Shown here one piece after another: positions 25,713-35,105 of a stretch of DNA of 64,000 nt. The position numbers were made by a program, and so were the translations under genes. The stretch covers positions 562,146 through 626,145 of the forward strand of contig JANRJQ010000010.1 in the NCBI GenBank assembly GCA_033763895.1. Direction: 5' to 3'. The notes under the pieces were generated by a model. It did not search any database. It was not told the origin of the DNA and was given only the letters and a program-made list of their open reading frames with translations. The DNA comes from Chloroherpetonaceae bacterium. Its GTDB lineage: Bacteria; Bacteroidota; Chlorobiia; Chlorobiales; Thermochlorobacteraceae. Numbering within the stretch: position 1 is the first letter of the stretch; the number at the start of each line of letters is the position of its first letter.

Positions 25713-26033
25713 TTAATAAGTACGACGAAGCATTAATTTTTTTATAAATAATCTTGAAACAGGATGATCATTGGCTAAGTGTGAGTTTGCAATTTCGTCA
25801 ATATCTGAAGGTTGCACATTTCCATACCAAGTGGTGTCTGTATGAACAAGAATCGTGCATCCATCATTACAGGCACCTAAGCAACCGCTTTCTTGAATTT
25901 CGGCGTCAAGACCATTTTTTTCTACCGATTCTTTTAGTAGTTGAAAAAGGATATTTCCACCACGGGGGTTACAACTTGGTTTTGGAACAACCGGTGGTCG
26001 TTCATTGGTACAAACGTAAACGAGATGTTTCAC
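25713..26033 (-). CDS. Thioredoxin-like [2Fe-2S] ferredoxin
   Basis: I choose the GTG at 26033 (106 residues), giving VKHLVYVCTNERPPVVPKPS; the longer frame runs back over the promoter-like box. The four cluster cysteines appear in order: C in YVCTNERPP, C in PSCNPRGG, and the pair in GCLGACNDGCTILV. This is the fold of the shethna-type or NuoE-like 2Fe-2S ferredoxins. It probably shuttles electrons in the cytosol; the partner is not adjacent. It is transcribed divergently from the tRNA cluster. Confidence 0.85.
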   Translation of the reverse strand: MKHLVYVCTNERPPVVPKPSCNPRGGNILFQLLKESVEKNGLDAEIQESGCLGACNDGCTILVHTDTTWYGNVQPSDIDEIANSHLANDHPVSRLFIKKLMLRRTY

Positions 26034-26054
26034 AAGGATTCTAATTTTTATAGG

Positions 26055-26062
26055 CAAATATA
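26055..26062 (-). promoter_or_regulatory. -7 box of the ferredoxin gene
   Basis: The minus strand reads TATATTTG, a full match to TAnnTTTG, 22 nt before the GTG start. A perfectly spaced -33 TTG is not evident. Confidence 0.4.
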
Positions 26063-26105
26063 CAACGGTCAATGTCTCAATATTCCAATTTACCGTAAAT
26101 TTTGC

Positions 26106-26137
26106 TTTGTGGTTATTCACGAAAAGCCCTATATTTG
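26106..26137 (+). promoter_or_regulatory. Bacteroidota-type promoter of the tRNA cluster
   Basis: TTTG (26106-26109), a 20-nt spacer and TATATTTG (26130-26137) reproduce the -33/-7 consensus exactly. Transcription would start near 26143, about 26 nt before tRNA-Pro. Confidence 0.7.
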
Positions 26138-26168
26138 CGCCCTTATTTCACTACGGTAGTTTTGGTCG

Positions 26169-26241
26169 CGGGGTATAGCGCAGCTGGTAGCGTGCCTGTT
26201 TTGGGTGCAGGAGGTCCCGAGTTCGAGTCTCGGTGCCCCGA
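26169..26241 (+). tRNA. tRNA-Pro (TGG)
   Basis: A complete 73-nt cloverleaf folds from CGGGGTA to its acceptor partner TGCCCCG plus discriminator A. The anticodon stem CCTGT/GCAGG encloses loop TTTGGGT with anticodon TGG. The T-arm is CCGAG-TTCGAGT-CTCGG. CCA is not encoded. Confidence 0.96.
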
Positions 26242-26261
26242 CAAAGTGAATTAAGGGTTTT

Positions 26262-26335
26262 GTGCCCGTAGCTCAGTTGGATAGAGCAACAGCCTTCTAA
26301 GCTGTGGGTCACAGGTTCGACTCCTGTCGGGCACA
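26262..26335 (+). tRNA. tRNA-Arg (TCT)
   Basis: The 74-nt cloverleaf has acceptor GTGCCCG/CGGGCAC with discriminator A, anticodon stem ACAGC/GCTGT around CTTCTAA (anticodon TCT), and T-arm ACAGG-TTCGACT-CCTGT. CCA is not encoded. It follows tRNA-Pro by 20 nt. Confidence 0.96.
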
Positions 26336-26357
26336 CGAGTTTTATAAAAACTCATAT

Positions 26358-26432
26358 GGCGGTTGTAGCTCAGTTGGTTAGAGCGTCAGGTTGTGGCCCT
26401 GAAGGCCGCGGGTTCGATCCCCGTCAATCGCC
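26358..26432 (+). tRNA. tRNA-His (GTG)
   Basis: The 75-nt gene includes the extra G-1 of histidine tRNAs: GGCGGTTG pairs over eight positions with CAATCGCC. The anticodon stem TCAGG/CCTGA encloses TTGTGGC, anticodon GTG. CCA is not encoded. It is the last of the three-tRNA cluster. Confidence 0.96.
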
Positions 26433-26440
26433 CAAGCCCC

Positions 26441-26478
26441 AGATTGAATTCCTTCTTCGCTTTTTTTTCTTTCAATCT
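26441..26478 (+). terminator. Inverted repeat after tRNA-His (possible terminator)
   Basis: AGATTGAA (26441-26448) and TTCAATCT (26471-26478) form an 8-bp stem around a 22-nt, T-rich loop. The U-tract lies in the loop rather than after the stem, so this is a weak terminator candidate. Confidence 0.3.
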
Positions 26479-26540
26479 CCTTCCTTACCTTTTTTAAAAT
26501 CCCTTTTTTAACTTTGATTTTCTTATCAATTACAAAAACT

Positions 26541-27290
26541 ATGGAAATTTCACTTACCGGAAAATCAGCTTTTGTTACAGGCGGAACTCGCGGAATTGGC
26601 CGCGCTATCGTGAAGCGTTTGGCAGAAGCAGGTGCCAATGTGGCATTTACCTATAAAGCGTCTGAAGAAAAAGCTGTTGCTCTTAAAAACGAAATTGAAG
26701 CAATGGGTCGAAAATCTCTCGCAATAAAAGCTGATGCAGCCTCGTTTAGTGAAGCGCAAGTTGCGATTGAATTAGCTGTTAAGGAATTTGGTGCGCTTCA
26801 CATCTTGGTCAATAACGCCGGAATCACGCGCGATACTTTGCTCCTAAGAATGACTGAGGCACAATTTGATGATGTGATCTCCAATAACTTGAAAAGTGCA
26901 TTCAATTATACAAAAGCTGCGGTAAAGCCGATGATGTCTCAGCGTGACGGGCGAATAATCAACATCACTTCAATCATCGGTATTACAGGAAATGCCGGTC
27001 AGGCAAACTATGCCGCATCAAAGGCGGGTATGATTGGGTTTACGAAATCTTGTGCGAAGGAATTGGCCTCAAGGAACATTTTGGTGAATGGCGTTGCGCC
27101 GGGCTGGATTGATACTGAAATGACTGAGGTCTTGACCGAAGAGCAGAAAAAAATGTTTGAGAATGTCATCCCATTAAAGAGAGCAGGAAGCGCCGAGGAA
27201 GTGGCAGATGCAGTTCTTTTTTTTGCATCATCTTTATCTAAATATATAACCGGAGAGACTGTTCGAGTTGACGGCGGAATGGCGATGTAA
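26541..27290 (+). CDS. fabG: 3-oxoacyl-[acyl-carrier-protein] reductase
   Basis: FabG reduces 3-oxoacyl-ACP with NADPH in fatty-acid elongation. The ATG at 26541 (249 residues) begins MEISLTGKSAFVTGGTRGIG; the extra nine residues of the longer frame run into the region after the tRNAs. The catalytic Ser-Tyr-Lys appear in NITSIIGITGNAGQANYAASKAG. VAPGWIDTEMTEVL and ITGETVRVDGGMAM are typical of FabG rather than other SDRs. The gene stands alone and ends with a clear terminator. Other fab genes are not in the window. Confidence 0.93.
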   Translation: MEISLTGKSAFVTGGTRGIGRAIVKRLAEAGANVAFTYKASEEKAVALKNEIEAMGRKSLAIKADAASFSEAQVAIELAVKEFGALHILVNNAGITRDTLLLRMTEAQFDDVISNNLKSAFNYTKAAVKPMMSQRDGRIINITSIIGITGNAGQANYAASKAGMIGFTKSCAKELASRNILVNGVAPGWIDTEMTEVLTEEQKKMFENVIPLKRAGSAEEVADAVLFFASSLSKYITGETVRVDGGMAM

Positions 27291-27313
27291 AGTTGGAAGG
27301 GGTAAAAAATTGG

Positions 27314-27338
27314 AAAGGGTTCGAAAGAACCCTTTTTT
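27314..27338 (+). terminator. Intrinsic terminator of fabG
   Basis: AAAGGGTTC, a GAAA tetraloop and GAACCCTTT form a perfect 9-bp stem followed by further T residues, 24 nt after the fabG stop. Confidence 0.92.
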
Positions 27339-27512
27339 CATAATCGTGTCGCTTCAAAATGAATCAATAGCTTTTTTTTGAAAATGAACTTAGCTGCTCG
27401 CTTTTCCTTGTTCCAATAAAGAATATTGAAAATGGAGTAAAGTATTTCTTCTCTTGTCAGTTGTTTTAGCTTAATGCTTTTGTAATTTTTTTTGGAAAAA
27501 AAATTGGTTTCA

Positions 27513-28997
27513 ATGTCAAATTCAGAATCAAAACCTATCTCACACCCTGTAACAGAATTTAAGAGAGAATTGGGCTTATGGTCATCGACAATGATTGTCG
27601 TAGGTTCAATGGTAGGCTCAGGAATTTTTATAGTAAGTGCAGATATAGCGCGTTCAGTCGGTTCACCGGGATGGCTTTTAATGGTTTGGCTGATAACCGG
27701 ACTTGTTACATTGATTGCAGCGCTATCTTATGGCGAACTCGCAGCAATGATGCCGCACGCGGGTGGGCAGTATGTGTACTTAAAGGAAAGTTATAATCCT
27801 CTTATTGGGTTTCTTTACGGTTGGACTCTTTTCTTGGTGATTCAAACAGGGACAATCGCTGCCGTTGCGGTTGCTTTTGCAAAATTTACTGCAGTATTTT
27901 TTCCTGTTTTTAGCGAAGAAAATATTCTTTTCTCAATCGGAAATATTCGCATTTCCGCTGCACAGATTTTAGCGATTGGAAGTTTGGTACTTTTAACGGG
28001 AATAAATCTTCGAGGAGTCAAAGAGGCAAAGTGGGTGCAGGACACATTTACAGGCGCGAAATCAATTGCCCTTTTCGCATTAATTGTTGTCGGTATTTTT
28101 TTAGGGAAAAATGAAATTGCAGTGAATGCAAATTTTCATGATTTCTGGAGTCCTTCCTCTAGCACGAAAGAAGGCATAGCCTCAGGATTAAGCATTGTCG
28201 CATTGATTTCAGCAATCGGTGTAGCAATGGTCGGCTCACTTTTTTCTTCGGATGCTTGGAATAACATAACATTCACTGCCGGAGAGGTAAAAGACCCCGA
28301 AAAGAATATCCCGCTCTCATTGTTTTTCGGGACTGCAATTGTAACTGCAATTTACATTCTTGCCAATATTGCTTATCTCTTAGTTTTACCACTAAAAGGA
28401 ATGCCTGATGGTGCTACAGTTATTGAAAGAGGAATTCAGTTTGCTACCTCCGAGCGAGTTGCAACTGCGGTCGTAAGTGTCATATTTGGAGATGCTGCCG
28501 TTCTGATAATGGCAGCACTTATAATGGTTTCAACTTTTGGATGTAACAACGGATTAATCTTGGCTGGAGCACGTGTGTATTATGCGATGAGCAAAGATGG
28601 ACTTTTCTTCAAAAAGGCAGGAGAATTAAGCTCAAAGTCAGTTCCTTCTTGGGCTCTAATTGTACAAACGGTTTGGGCTTCGTTGTTATGTTTATCAGGC
28701 TCATACGGTCAACTCTTGGATTACGTCATTTTTGCGGTCTTGCTTTTTTATATCCTTACCATCGGTGGTGTGTTTATTCTTCGAGCGAAACGCCCCGAGG
28801 TACCGCGGCCATACAAAGCATTTGGGTATCCGATACTTCCAGCCATCTATATCATTATAGCGTCAATTATTTGTGTGATTCTTCTGATAAAAAAGCCTGA
28901 GTACACTTTCCCCGGACTTGGCATCGTTCTTCTTGGAATCCCTGTTTTCTATTGGTGGAGAAGTCAGTCAAAATCAACCCAAGCTAAAGCAAAATAA
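27513..28997 (+). CDS. APC-family amino acid permease
   Basis: The ATG at 27513 gives 494 residues; a TTG at 27492 would add seven. The protein has about 12 helices and the APC start LWSSTMIVVGSMVGSGIFIVS with the substrate-binding GSG break in helix 1. Further signs are FSSDAWNNITFTAGEVKDPEKNIP and VPRPYKAFGYPILPAIY, both typical of the LAT/SteT (L-type) branch, which exchanges neutral amino acids. The precise substrate is unknown. No partner gene adjoins. Confidence 0.9.
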   Translation: MSNSESKPISHPVTEFKRELGLWSSTMIVVGSMVGSGIFIVSADIARSVGSPGWLLMVWLITGLVTLIAALSYGELAAMMPHAGGQYVYLKESYNPLIGFLYGWTLFLVIQTGTIAAVAVAFAKFTAVFFPVFSEENILFSIGNIRISAAQILAIGSLVLLTGINLRGVKEAKWVQDTFTGAKSIALFALIVVGIFLGKNEIAVNANFHDFWSPSSSTKEGIASGLSIVALISAIGVAMVGSLFSSDAWNNITFTAGEVKDPEKNIPLSLFFGTAIVTAIYILANIAYLLVLPLKGMPDGATVIERGIQFATSERVATAVVSVIFGDAAVLIMAALIMVSTFGCNNGLILAGARVYYAMSKDGLFFKKAGELSSKSVPSWALIVQTVWASLLCLSGSYGQLLDYVIFAVLLFYILTIGGVFILRAKRPEVPRPYKAFGYPILPAIYIIIASIICVILLIKKPEYTFPGLGIVLLGIPVFYWWRSQSKSTQAKAK

Positions 28998-29405
28998 CTA
29001 AGTTAGAAAGCGTTTAAGCATTATGAGCCAAGACATGATGTTGAATCGCTACACTATTTGTATTTTAAAAGATTTGGGGATTAAAAGCGAAAGAATGTGA
29101 TGAATCTTCAGCCTGTTCCGATAAATTCTTTGTTATTTGTAATCGGTAGGGTTAGAGTATTATTTATCGTTTCACGATTTCAAATTGAAGGAGTTTTGAT
29201 TTCATTCTTTGAAAATTGAGAGAGCTGTTTACCGATGTTTCGCGCTTCAAACCGGTGCCAACATAAAAAAGTTATTTGCAAGGTTTAAGTGAATTCAATT
29301 CGCGAAGTAACATCTGTGACTAAGCTTTTCTGCTTTTAATGGGGAACAATCAATAGCGAACACCCAATTCATAAGAATTTCCACTATAATCTAAATGTAA
29401 AAAGG
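28998..29405. other. 408-bp gap without a recognisable gene
   Basis: Both strands lack a convincing frame, tRNA or terminator. The last 25 nt before the next gene contain TATAAT (about 29384), but this is very close to the start codon and has no clear -35. The stretch may hold the promoter of the ATP-grasp cluster or gene decay too far gone to read. Confidence 0.4.
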
Positions 29406-31460
29406 ATGAATTGTTTTAGAAAATTGCATGCAAGTTTTTTCTCTTTTCTAGGTTTAGGACTCGCGATGATTCTCGCCGCGAACCTTTCTTCTTGCATTAC
29501 TACTCAACCCTTAGAAGAATTTATTGTTTATGAATCGAAACCGACTGCTATTCGTGACACCTTTAATTTCGTCTATCGGAAAGAAAAGTTTGATAGTACA
29601 TTAAGCCCAAAAGCGATTTATACCCTTTCTTTTTGGTCTCCTCAGTTTTATGAATTTGAGAATCCGGTGATTTTTTCGGTTGACCTAAAGCCATACAAAA
29701 ATTCATATTGGGTAGCACGCGTCCCTTTGCCCGATAATGCGAGAATTGTCTCTTATAAGTTGACGGGTGTTTCTCCTGAAGATACTGGTAAGTATCAGCA
29801 TTATCATGTTTTTCTGAACGACGCACCGGTTTCAGAAACTTTCTATCGTTTAGCCCTCGCTAAAAACTTTGCAGGGGAACCCATTGATTCGGTTCTATTC
29901 TATCTTTTAAAAGAGAGAGCACTATACCCTAAAAATTTTTACACTTATACAGCCTATTGGCATTACTTCCATCAGAAATATGGTGGAACTGATTCAATCA
30001 AAGCGGTTATAGCTCAAGACATCACCAATGGCTTCAAGGTTTTTTACAATGATTACGGCTACTTGCAATCCATAGGGCTTACTTATGCATACACACTTAA
30101 CGAAAAGCAAAAAGCCTTTGAAAGTATGAAGCAACTCTATGATAACTTTCTTCACCCGTTGAATCTTGTTACTCGGTTTCAAATTGAATATCAGAATGAT
30201 CGAAAAGAATCAATTTTGAGAATTTTATCAGATAAATATTCCGGATTGAGCCTGACAACGGACTTGCATTTCAAGCAGTTGTATGATTATATGACGGATA
30301 AAAATCCTGATAGTATCACGGTAACAAGACAAAATTTAGGAAAGATTTTTGCTGAAATTACAGCGACCAACCGAAGAACTCCTGCTTTGAAAAACTCCCG
30401 ATTTACATCTATGGCGATTCGTTATCTCTATCGCCGATATGCTGAGGGTGGGTATTCGCGCGTGGTGCCGAATTATGTCAGAGAAGTAATACAACCCAAT
30501 TATGATAAAGACATTTTTGATGTCATTACTTTAATCAAATTAGGATACTTCTTATCCGGCTCTACTGATCTTGCCGGTTTTGCTGTGGAAGAAAGCGATC
30601 GAGCTATTGCTTTGCTTGAGCAACCATCATTTTTGAAATATAATGAAAGCTCGGAAGTCGAAACGATTGAATCTCCTGTATTAAATGAAATACTACGAGA
30701 AGATTTACGGGGGCAAGCCTATTATAATATGTATCGTGCCTACTTTAGATTGGGAGATGTTGTGAATGCGAAATCACGATTTGAATTGGCAGAGAAGTTC
30801 CTTTTTTCGCAAAAGGTTGAACTCTTGAAAGATGCAGCTTATCAATTGGCAAAGGACAGTAAAAAAGCAGATGAAGCTTTTTTACAAATGGCAAAAGCTT
30901 ATGCGTTAAAACCAGACCCAACCATTTTACAATGGCTAAGGGATACAAGCCGTTCAAGATTGAAAAATCAAAAACTTGAAGAGCGCATAAAATCTATTCG
31001 GGAGAAGGAGTCTATGACAATGCCAAGTTTCAGTTTGAAAGGCGTTGATGGGAGAGAGTTTAGCGAAAATGATTTGAAAGGAAAATTGGCGGTCATTTTT
31101 GTTTGGTCAAATCGATCAAGATTAAGCAAAAGTTTTCTTTACGATTTACAGGTTCAATATTCCAAGTTTAGAACACGCGGGGTATCTTTTTATGCGATAA
31201 GTCCTTATTTAATTTCTCTTGGCTCTGAAGGAAATAATTTTGGAGAACAAACACAGTATTCTTATGATTTTTTTCAAGCACCAATTTCCTTTTTTGAAAA
31301 CCTAAAAGCACCCTACCTTCCAAGCGCTTTTATAATAAAAAATGGAAAGGTTATCCTTCGTTTGGATGGATATCAAAAAGGGTTTATTAGTCAACTTGAA
31401 CAAGCTGTGCAATTCTTTTTAAATGATGACTTGTTGGGTACTGGAAAGAAAAGTAACTGA
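29406..31460 (+). CDS. Lipoprotein with helical repeats and a cysteine-less thioredoxin-like C-terminal domain
   Basis: The 684-residue product has a lipoprotein signal ending in NLSSC (C30), so it is probably anchored in a membrane facing the periplasm. Residues about 50-520 are largely helical with TPR-like spacing (LRGQAYYNMYRAYFRLGDVV). From about 540 a TlpA/AhpC-like thioredoxin fold follows: MPSFSLKGVDGREFSENDLK, KLAVIFVW, then SAFIIKNGKVILRLDG. The position where TlpA has WCxxC reads WSNRSRLS, so no redox cysteines remain. It lies 28 nt upstream of the ATP-grasp/alpha-E gene. Function is unknown; the fold may serve binding rather than redox. Confidence 0.75.
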   Translation: MNCFRKLHASFFSFLGLGLAMILAANLSSCITTQPLEEFIVYESKPTAIRDTFNFVYRKEKFDSTLSPKAIYTLSFWSPQFYEFENPVIFSVDLKPYKNSYWVARVPLPDNARIVSYKLTGVSPEDTGKYQHYHVFLNDAPVSETFYRLALAKNFAGEPIDSVLFYLLKERALYPKNFYTYTAYWHYFHQKYGGTDSIKAVIAQDITNGFKVFYNDYGYLQSIGLTYAYTLNEKQKAFESMKQLYDNFLHPLNLVTRFQIEYQNDRKESILRILSDKYSGLSLTTDLHFKQLYDYMTDKNPDSITVTRQNLGKIFAEITATNRRTPALKNSRFTSMAIRYLYRRYAEGGYSRVVPNYVREVIQPNYDKDIFDVITLIKLGYFLSGSTDLAGFAVEESDRAIALLEQPSFLKYNESSEVETIESPVLNEILREDLRGQAYYNMYRAYFRLGDVVNAKSRFELAEKFLFSQKVELLKDAAYQLAKDSKKADEAFLQMAKAYALKPDPTILQWLRDTSRSRLKNQKLEERIKSIREKESMTMPSFSLKGVDGREFSENDLKGKLAVIFVWSNRSRLSKSFLYDLQVQYSKFRTRGVSFYAISPYLISLGSEGNNFGEQTQYSYDFFQAPISFFENLKAPYLPSAFIIKNGKVILRLDGYQKGFISQLEQAVQFFLNDDLLGTGKKSN

Positions 31461-31488
31461 TGTGCTTTTGAATGGAGTAGAATCGTAA

Positions 31489-34179
31489 TTGAATTTGAAC
31501 GATCGATTTGAAAATAATTTCAGAGGCGGCTTTGACTTGACTCGTTACAATGAAGTGCTTGTAAAGCAGCCTGAAATAGAGCAGCCAGACGCATCAACTC
31601 CTTACGATGAAATGTTCTTAGGGGGCCGATTTAATGATGTTTGGCAGCCGTTTCTTTCTTCAATAAATCAAATTGGAATCGAGGAACTTCGGCGACGAAC
31701 GGTGGAGCTTAGGCATCTCCTTCATGAAACAGGGATTACCTACAACATTTATGGTGACCCGCAAGGCCTTGAAAGAATTTGGAAGTTAGATCTTTTTCCT
31801 TTGATTCTCTCAGATTCTGATTGGGAAATCATAGAAAAAGGGATGAAGCAGCGTGCCACTCTCTTGAATATGATTTTGAAAGATCTTTATTCAGATCGAG
31901 AACTCATTAAAAAAGGATTAATTCCACCTGAGTTAATTTACTCTCACGATGGTTTCTTTCGGAATGCGATTTTTCAGTTTCCTACAAAAATTTCAGATTT
32001 GCATATCTATGCCGCAGATATGGCTCGTGGCCCAGACGGAAGAATGTGGGTTATTGCCGATCGAACTCAAGCTCCATCCGGAATTGGGTATGCACTTGAA
32101 AATCGAAGATTGATTGCAAGAGTTTTGCCTGAAGCAGCAAAAGCGTTGCAAATTTCAAAGCTCAATGAATTTGTCAAGCATTTAAGTTCTAGCATCGCGT
32201 CACTTTCTATTAAAGAGAATCCAAGAATTGCCTTATTAACCCCCGGCCCAAGAAACGAAACTTACTTTGAACATGCCTTTTTAGCTTCTTTGCTTGGTTA
32301 CCCTTTGGTACAAGGAGAAGACTTAACTGTACGAGCTGGTGAATTGTGGCTTAAGTCTCTTTCTGGACTTGAAAAGGTTGATATTGTTTTGAGACGAGTG
32401 GATGACTCATTCTGCGATCCGCTTGAACTTTATGAGCACTCTAAACTGGGTGTTCCCGGAATGCTCGAATGCATAAGACGCGGGAATCTATCCGTAGCAA
32501 ATCCAATTGGTGTTGGGATTTTAGAAAATCCGGGATTGTTAGCCTTTCTTCCAACACTTTCAAAGGCCTTATTAAATGAAGAATTGATTCTTCCATCGGC
32601 GGCAACTTGGTGGTGTGGTGGGCAACGAGAATTGGAATTTGTTTTAACGAATATTCCTCGTTTAATTATCAAGTCAATTCATCAATCAAAAAATGGAGAA
32701 GTATATTTTGGTCAGGGGTTAGATAAAAAATCTATTGAGGAGCTGAAAGCAAAAATTTTGAGTCATCCCCATCTTTATGTTGGTCAAGAGCAAATTAGTT
32801 TTTCAACTGCACCTTCGTTCACTGTTGAACATTTGGAACCAAGGCGAACTGTGCTGAGAGCCTTCGGAGTTAAATCGGGAGATTCATATTCGATAATGCC
32901 GGGAGGTTTAACGAGAGCTTCATCAACACGAGATACGATTTCTGTTTCTAATCAAGTTGGTGGCGTTGGAAAGGATACTTGGGTCATCGGAAAAAGGGCT
33001 CAGGAAAATGTTAAAGCAGATGATTCTCAGAGTGTTGTTTATAAAGGAGTTTCAACCATTGATAAAGATATTTTTTCTCTTTCAAAACGAGAGACTTTAG
33101 AAACCACGGTGCTTGCCTCAAGAGCAGGAGAAAATCTTTACTGGGCAGGTCGTTATGCCGAACGCGCTGAATCCTTAGCCACTTTATTACAACACATCCT
33201 TACAATCTTAAATGAAGAGAATCGAAACACACGCCAAACTGATAGCCTCGCTTTTCAAGAATTATTAAAAACCCTAACGCATCTAACTTGTATTTATCCC
33301 GGTTTTGTTGGAGAAGAAGCAGAAATAAAGCTGCGAAACCCCGAAAGTGAACTTCTAAGAATCACGATTGGTAAAGGGATTGAAGGCTCACTGCCATCGA
33401 CTTTAGAGCATTTTATTAATGCATCTTATGCGGTTCGCTCCTATTGGTCTCTTGAAACGTGGAAAATTTTGAATTCAATAAAAACACGGTGGAGTGGAAT
33501 CGATAACTTTTCAAGAATGAATCTTCGTTTGGTTCAAATTGAACTCCAAGAACTGTTGGTTTCACTTTTGGCCTTGAAAGGTTTAAACGGTGAAAACATG
33601 CAGAGAGAGTATGATTGGGTTATGCTTGATAGTGGACGGAGAATAGAAAGAGCCTTACAAAATGCAATGCTCCTCAGGTATTTATTTTCTGATGTTCATC
33701 AAATTGAAGTTGAGGAATCTAAAATGGAAGCCGCACTTACCTTACAAGGGTCTTTGGTTGCTTATAAAAGAAAGTTTCGATCAGTTCTTTCACTTGAAAT
33801 CATTTTTGATTTACTCATCATTGATGAAAAAAATCCACGTTCAATTCTATTCCAAATCTCCGAATTGGTTCAACATTTGAAGAGTTTACCATTTGTAAAT
33901 GCCGATAGTAAGTTTAAGGATATTGATTCACTATTGCTTCGGCTGTTTACAGAGCTGCGCTCGATTAATTCTAAAAAATTGATCGAGACTGAATTCTCGA
34001 ATTGGAGAGGTTCTTTTTGGGAATTTATATTATCAATCGAAAAAAATATTCGGGAATTATCGGACGCGCTTTCCAGAAATTATTTCACCCATACCCCCTT
34101 GCTTCAAAAACAATTGACGGATATCAATGAAGCTATAATTGATTTTCCAACACAAATGAATGAATTAGGTTCACAGTGA
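31489..34179 (+). CDS. Circularly permuted ATP-grasp / alpha-E fusion protein
   Basis: This 896-residue protein starts at a TTG; the next in-frame ATG would cut into the conserved YDEMFLGGRF. Residues about 40-490 are the circularly permuted ATP-grasp type 2 domain (YNIYGDPQGLERIWKLD, IYAADMARGPDGRMWVIADR, RRVDDSFCDPLEL, NPIGVGILENPG). From about 540 the alpha-E domain begins (LASRAGENLYWAGRYAERAE) and fills the rest. In many bacteria these are two separate genes next to a transglutaminase. The set has been predicted to make or attach peptide-type bonds, but no reaction has been demonstrated to my knowledge. It overlaps the transglutaminase gene by 4 nt. Confidence 0.9.
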   Translation: MNLNDRFENNFRGGFDLTRYNEVLVKQPEIEQPDASTPYDEMFLGGRFNDVWQPFLSSINQIGIEELRRRTVELRHLLHETGITYNIYGDPQGLERIWKLDLFPLILSDSDWEIIEKGMKQRATLLNMILKDLYSDRELIKKGLIPPELIYSHDGFFRNAIFQFPTKISDLHIYAADMARGPDGRMWVIADRTQAPSGIGYALENRRLIARVLPEAAKALQISKLNEFVKHLSSSIASLSIKENPRIALLTPGPRNETYFEHAFLASLLGYPLVQGEDLTVRAGELWLKSLSGLEKVDIVLRRVDDSFCDPLELYEHSKLGVPGMLECIRRGNLSVANPIGVGILENPGLLAFLPTLSKALLNEELILPSAATWWCGGQRELEFVLTNIPRLIIKSIHQSKNGEVYFGQGLDKKSIEELKAKILSHPHLYVGQEQISFSTAPSFTVEHLEPRRTVLRAFGVKSGDSYSIMPGGLTRASSTRDTISVSNQVGGVGKDTWVIGKRAQENVKADDSQSVVYKGVSTIDKDIFSLSKRETLETTVLASRAGENLYWAGRYAERAESLATLLQHILTILNEENRNTRQTDSLAFQELLKTLTHLTCIYPGFVGEEAEIKLRNPESELLRITIGKGIEGSLPSTLEHFINASYAVRSYWSLETWKILNSIKTRWSGIDNFSRMNLRLVQIELQELLVSLLALKGLNGENMQREYDWVMLDSGRRIERALQNAMLLRYLFSDVHQIEVEESKMEAALTLQGSLVAYKRKFRSVLSLEIIFDLLIIDEKNPRSILFQISELVQHLKSLPFVNADSKFKDIDSLLLRLFTELRSINSKKLIETEFSNWRGSFWEFILSIEKNIRELSDALSRNYFTHTPLLQKQLTDINEAIIDFPTQMNELGSQ

Positions 34180-35105
34180 AATACAAGGTCACGCATTTAA
34201 CAAAGTATCGATACAGCAATACTGTAAACCTATGCTACAACGAAGCGCGTTTACTCTTAAGAAATACACCATTCCAAAATTGCGTTCAAACGGAACTAAA
34301 AATTTCACCAGATGTTTCGGATTATCGTGAAAGGAAAGATTTTTATGGGAATAAAATCGCATATTTTTCCATTGAAAAACCGCATGATGAGCTTATTGTT
34401 ACTTCAGAAAGTTATGTTGAAACCGTCAATCAATACGGTCGTATTCCCGAAAATCATCAATTGAGATACAAAGACGCGCTTGTGTCACTGAAGGATCAAG
34501 CCCCATTTGATTCTGAATTCTTTAAACAATTTCAACTGCATTCACCTCTGATTCCCGCGCATCCCGAAATAATGAGTTACGCATTACAATCATTTGAGTC
34601 AAATCCTTTGTTGCTTGAGGGTGTAATGGACTTTATGAGACGGATTCACGGTGACTTTAAATTCATTGCCGGTTACACTACTATCGCGACCCCGCTTGCC
34701 GATGTTATCAGAGAAAAAAAAGGGGTTTGCCAAGATTTTGCTCATGTCGCGATTGCAGGACTGCGTTCACTTGGTATCCCAGCAAGTTATGTCAGCGGGT
34801 ATATTGAAACTTATCGAAAAGATACGCCAAACCTAATGCAACCTTTAATCGGTGCCGACGCGTCACATGCGTGGGTTTCAGTTTATTCGCCTGATGTTGG
34901 GTGGGTCGATTTTGATCCTACCAATAATAAAATTCCGATTGGTGAACACATCACAAATTCGATTGGGAGAGATTATTCCGATGTTTCGCCATTAAAGGGA
35001 GTAATTTTCACGAGTGGTCATCATAAGCTTTCAGTTGATGTCGAAGTTAAACGCTTAGAGCAGTTCCCTAAATTTTTCAATGATTCAATTGCCTATCAAT
35101 TATGA
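34176..35105 (+). CDS. Transglutaminase-like protein (Bact_transglu_N + core)
   Basis: The GTG start overlaps the previous stop by 4 nt. The 309-residue protein has the N-terminal Bact_transglu_N domain (KVTHLTKYRYSNTVNLCYNE) and a papain-like core. The catalytic triad is visible: Cys in KKGVCQDFAHVAIAGLRSLG (about 185), His in DASHAWVSVYSP (about 230), Asp in DFDPTNN (about 245). Such proteins next to ATP-grasp/alpha-E pairs are thought to act as peptidases or amide-bond exchangers on the same product; this is a prediction. There is no signal peptide, so it is probably cytosolic. It overlaps prmC by 4 nt. Confidence 0.92.
   Translation: MKYKVTHLTKYRYSNTVNLCYNEARLLLRNTPFQNCVQTELKISPDVSDYRERKDFYGNKIAYFSIEKPHDELIVTSESYVETVNQYGRIPENHQLRYKDALVSLKDQAPFDSEFFKQFQLHSPLIPAHPEIMSYALQSFESNPLLLEGVMDFMRRIHGDFKFIAGYTTIATPLADVIREKKGVCQDFAHVAIAGLRSLGIPASYVSGYIETYRKDTPNLMQPLIGADASHAWVSVYSPDVGWVDFDPTNNKIPIGEHITNSIGRDYSDVSPLKGVIFTSGHHKLSVDVEVKRLEQFPKFFNDSIAYQL

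Noticed and set aside
26151-26638. Open frames on the minus strand across the tRNA cluster
   Set aside because: They are read from tRNA sequence, overlap three convincing cloverleafs and have no family resemblance.
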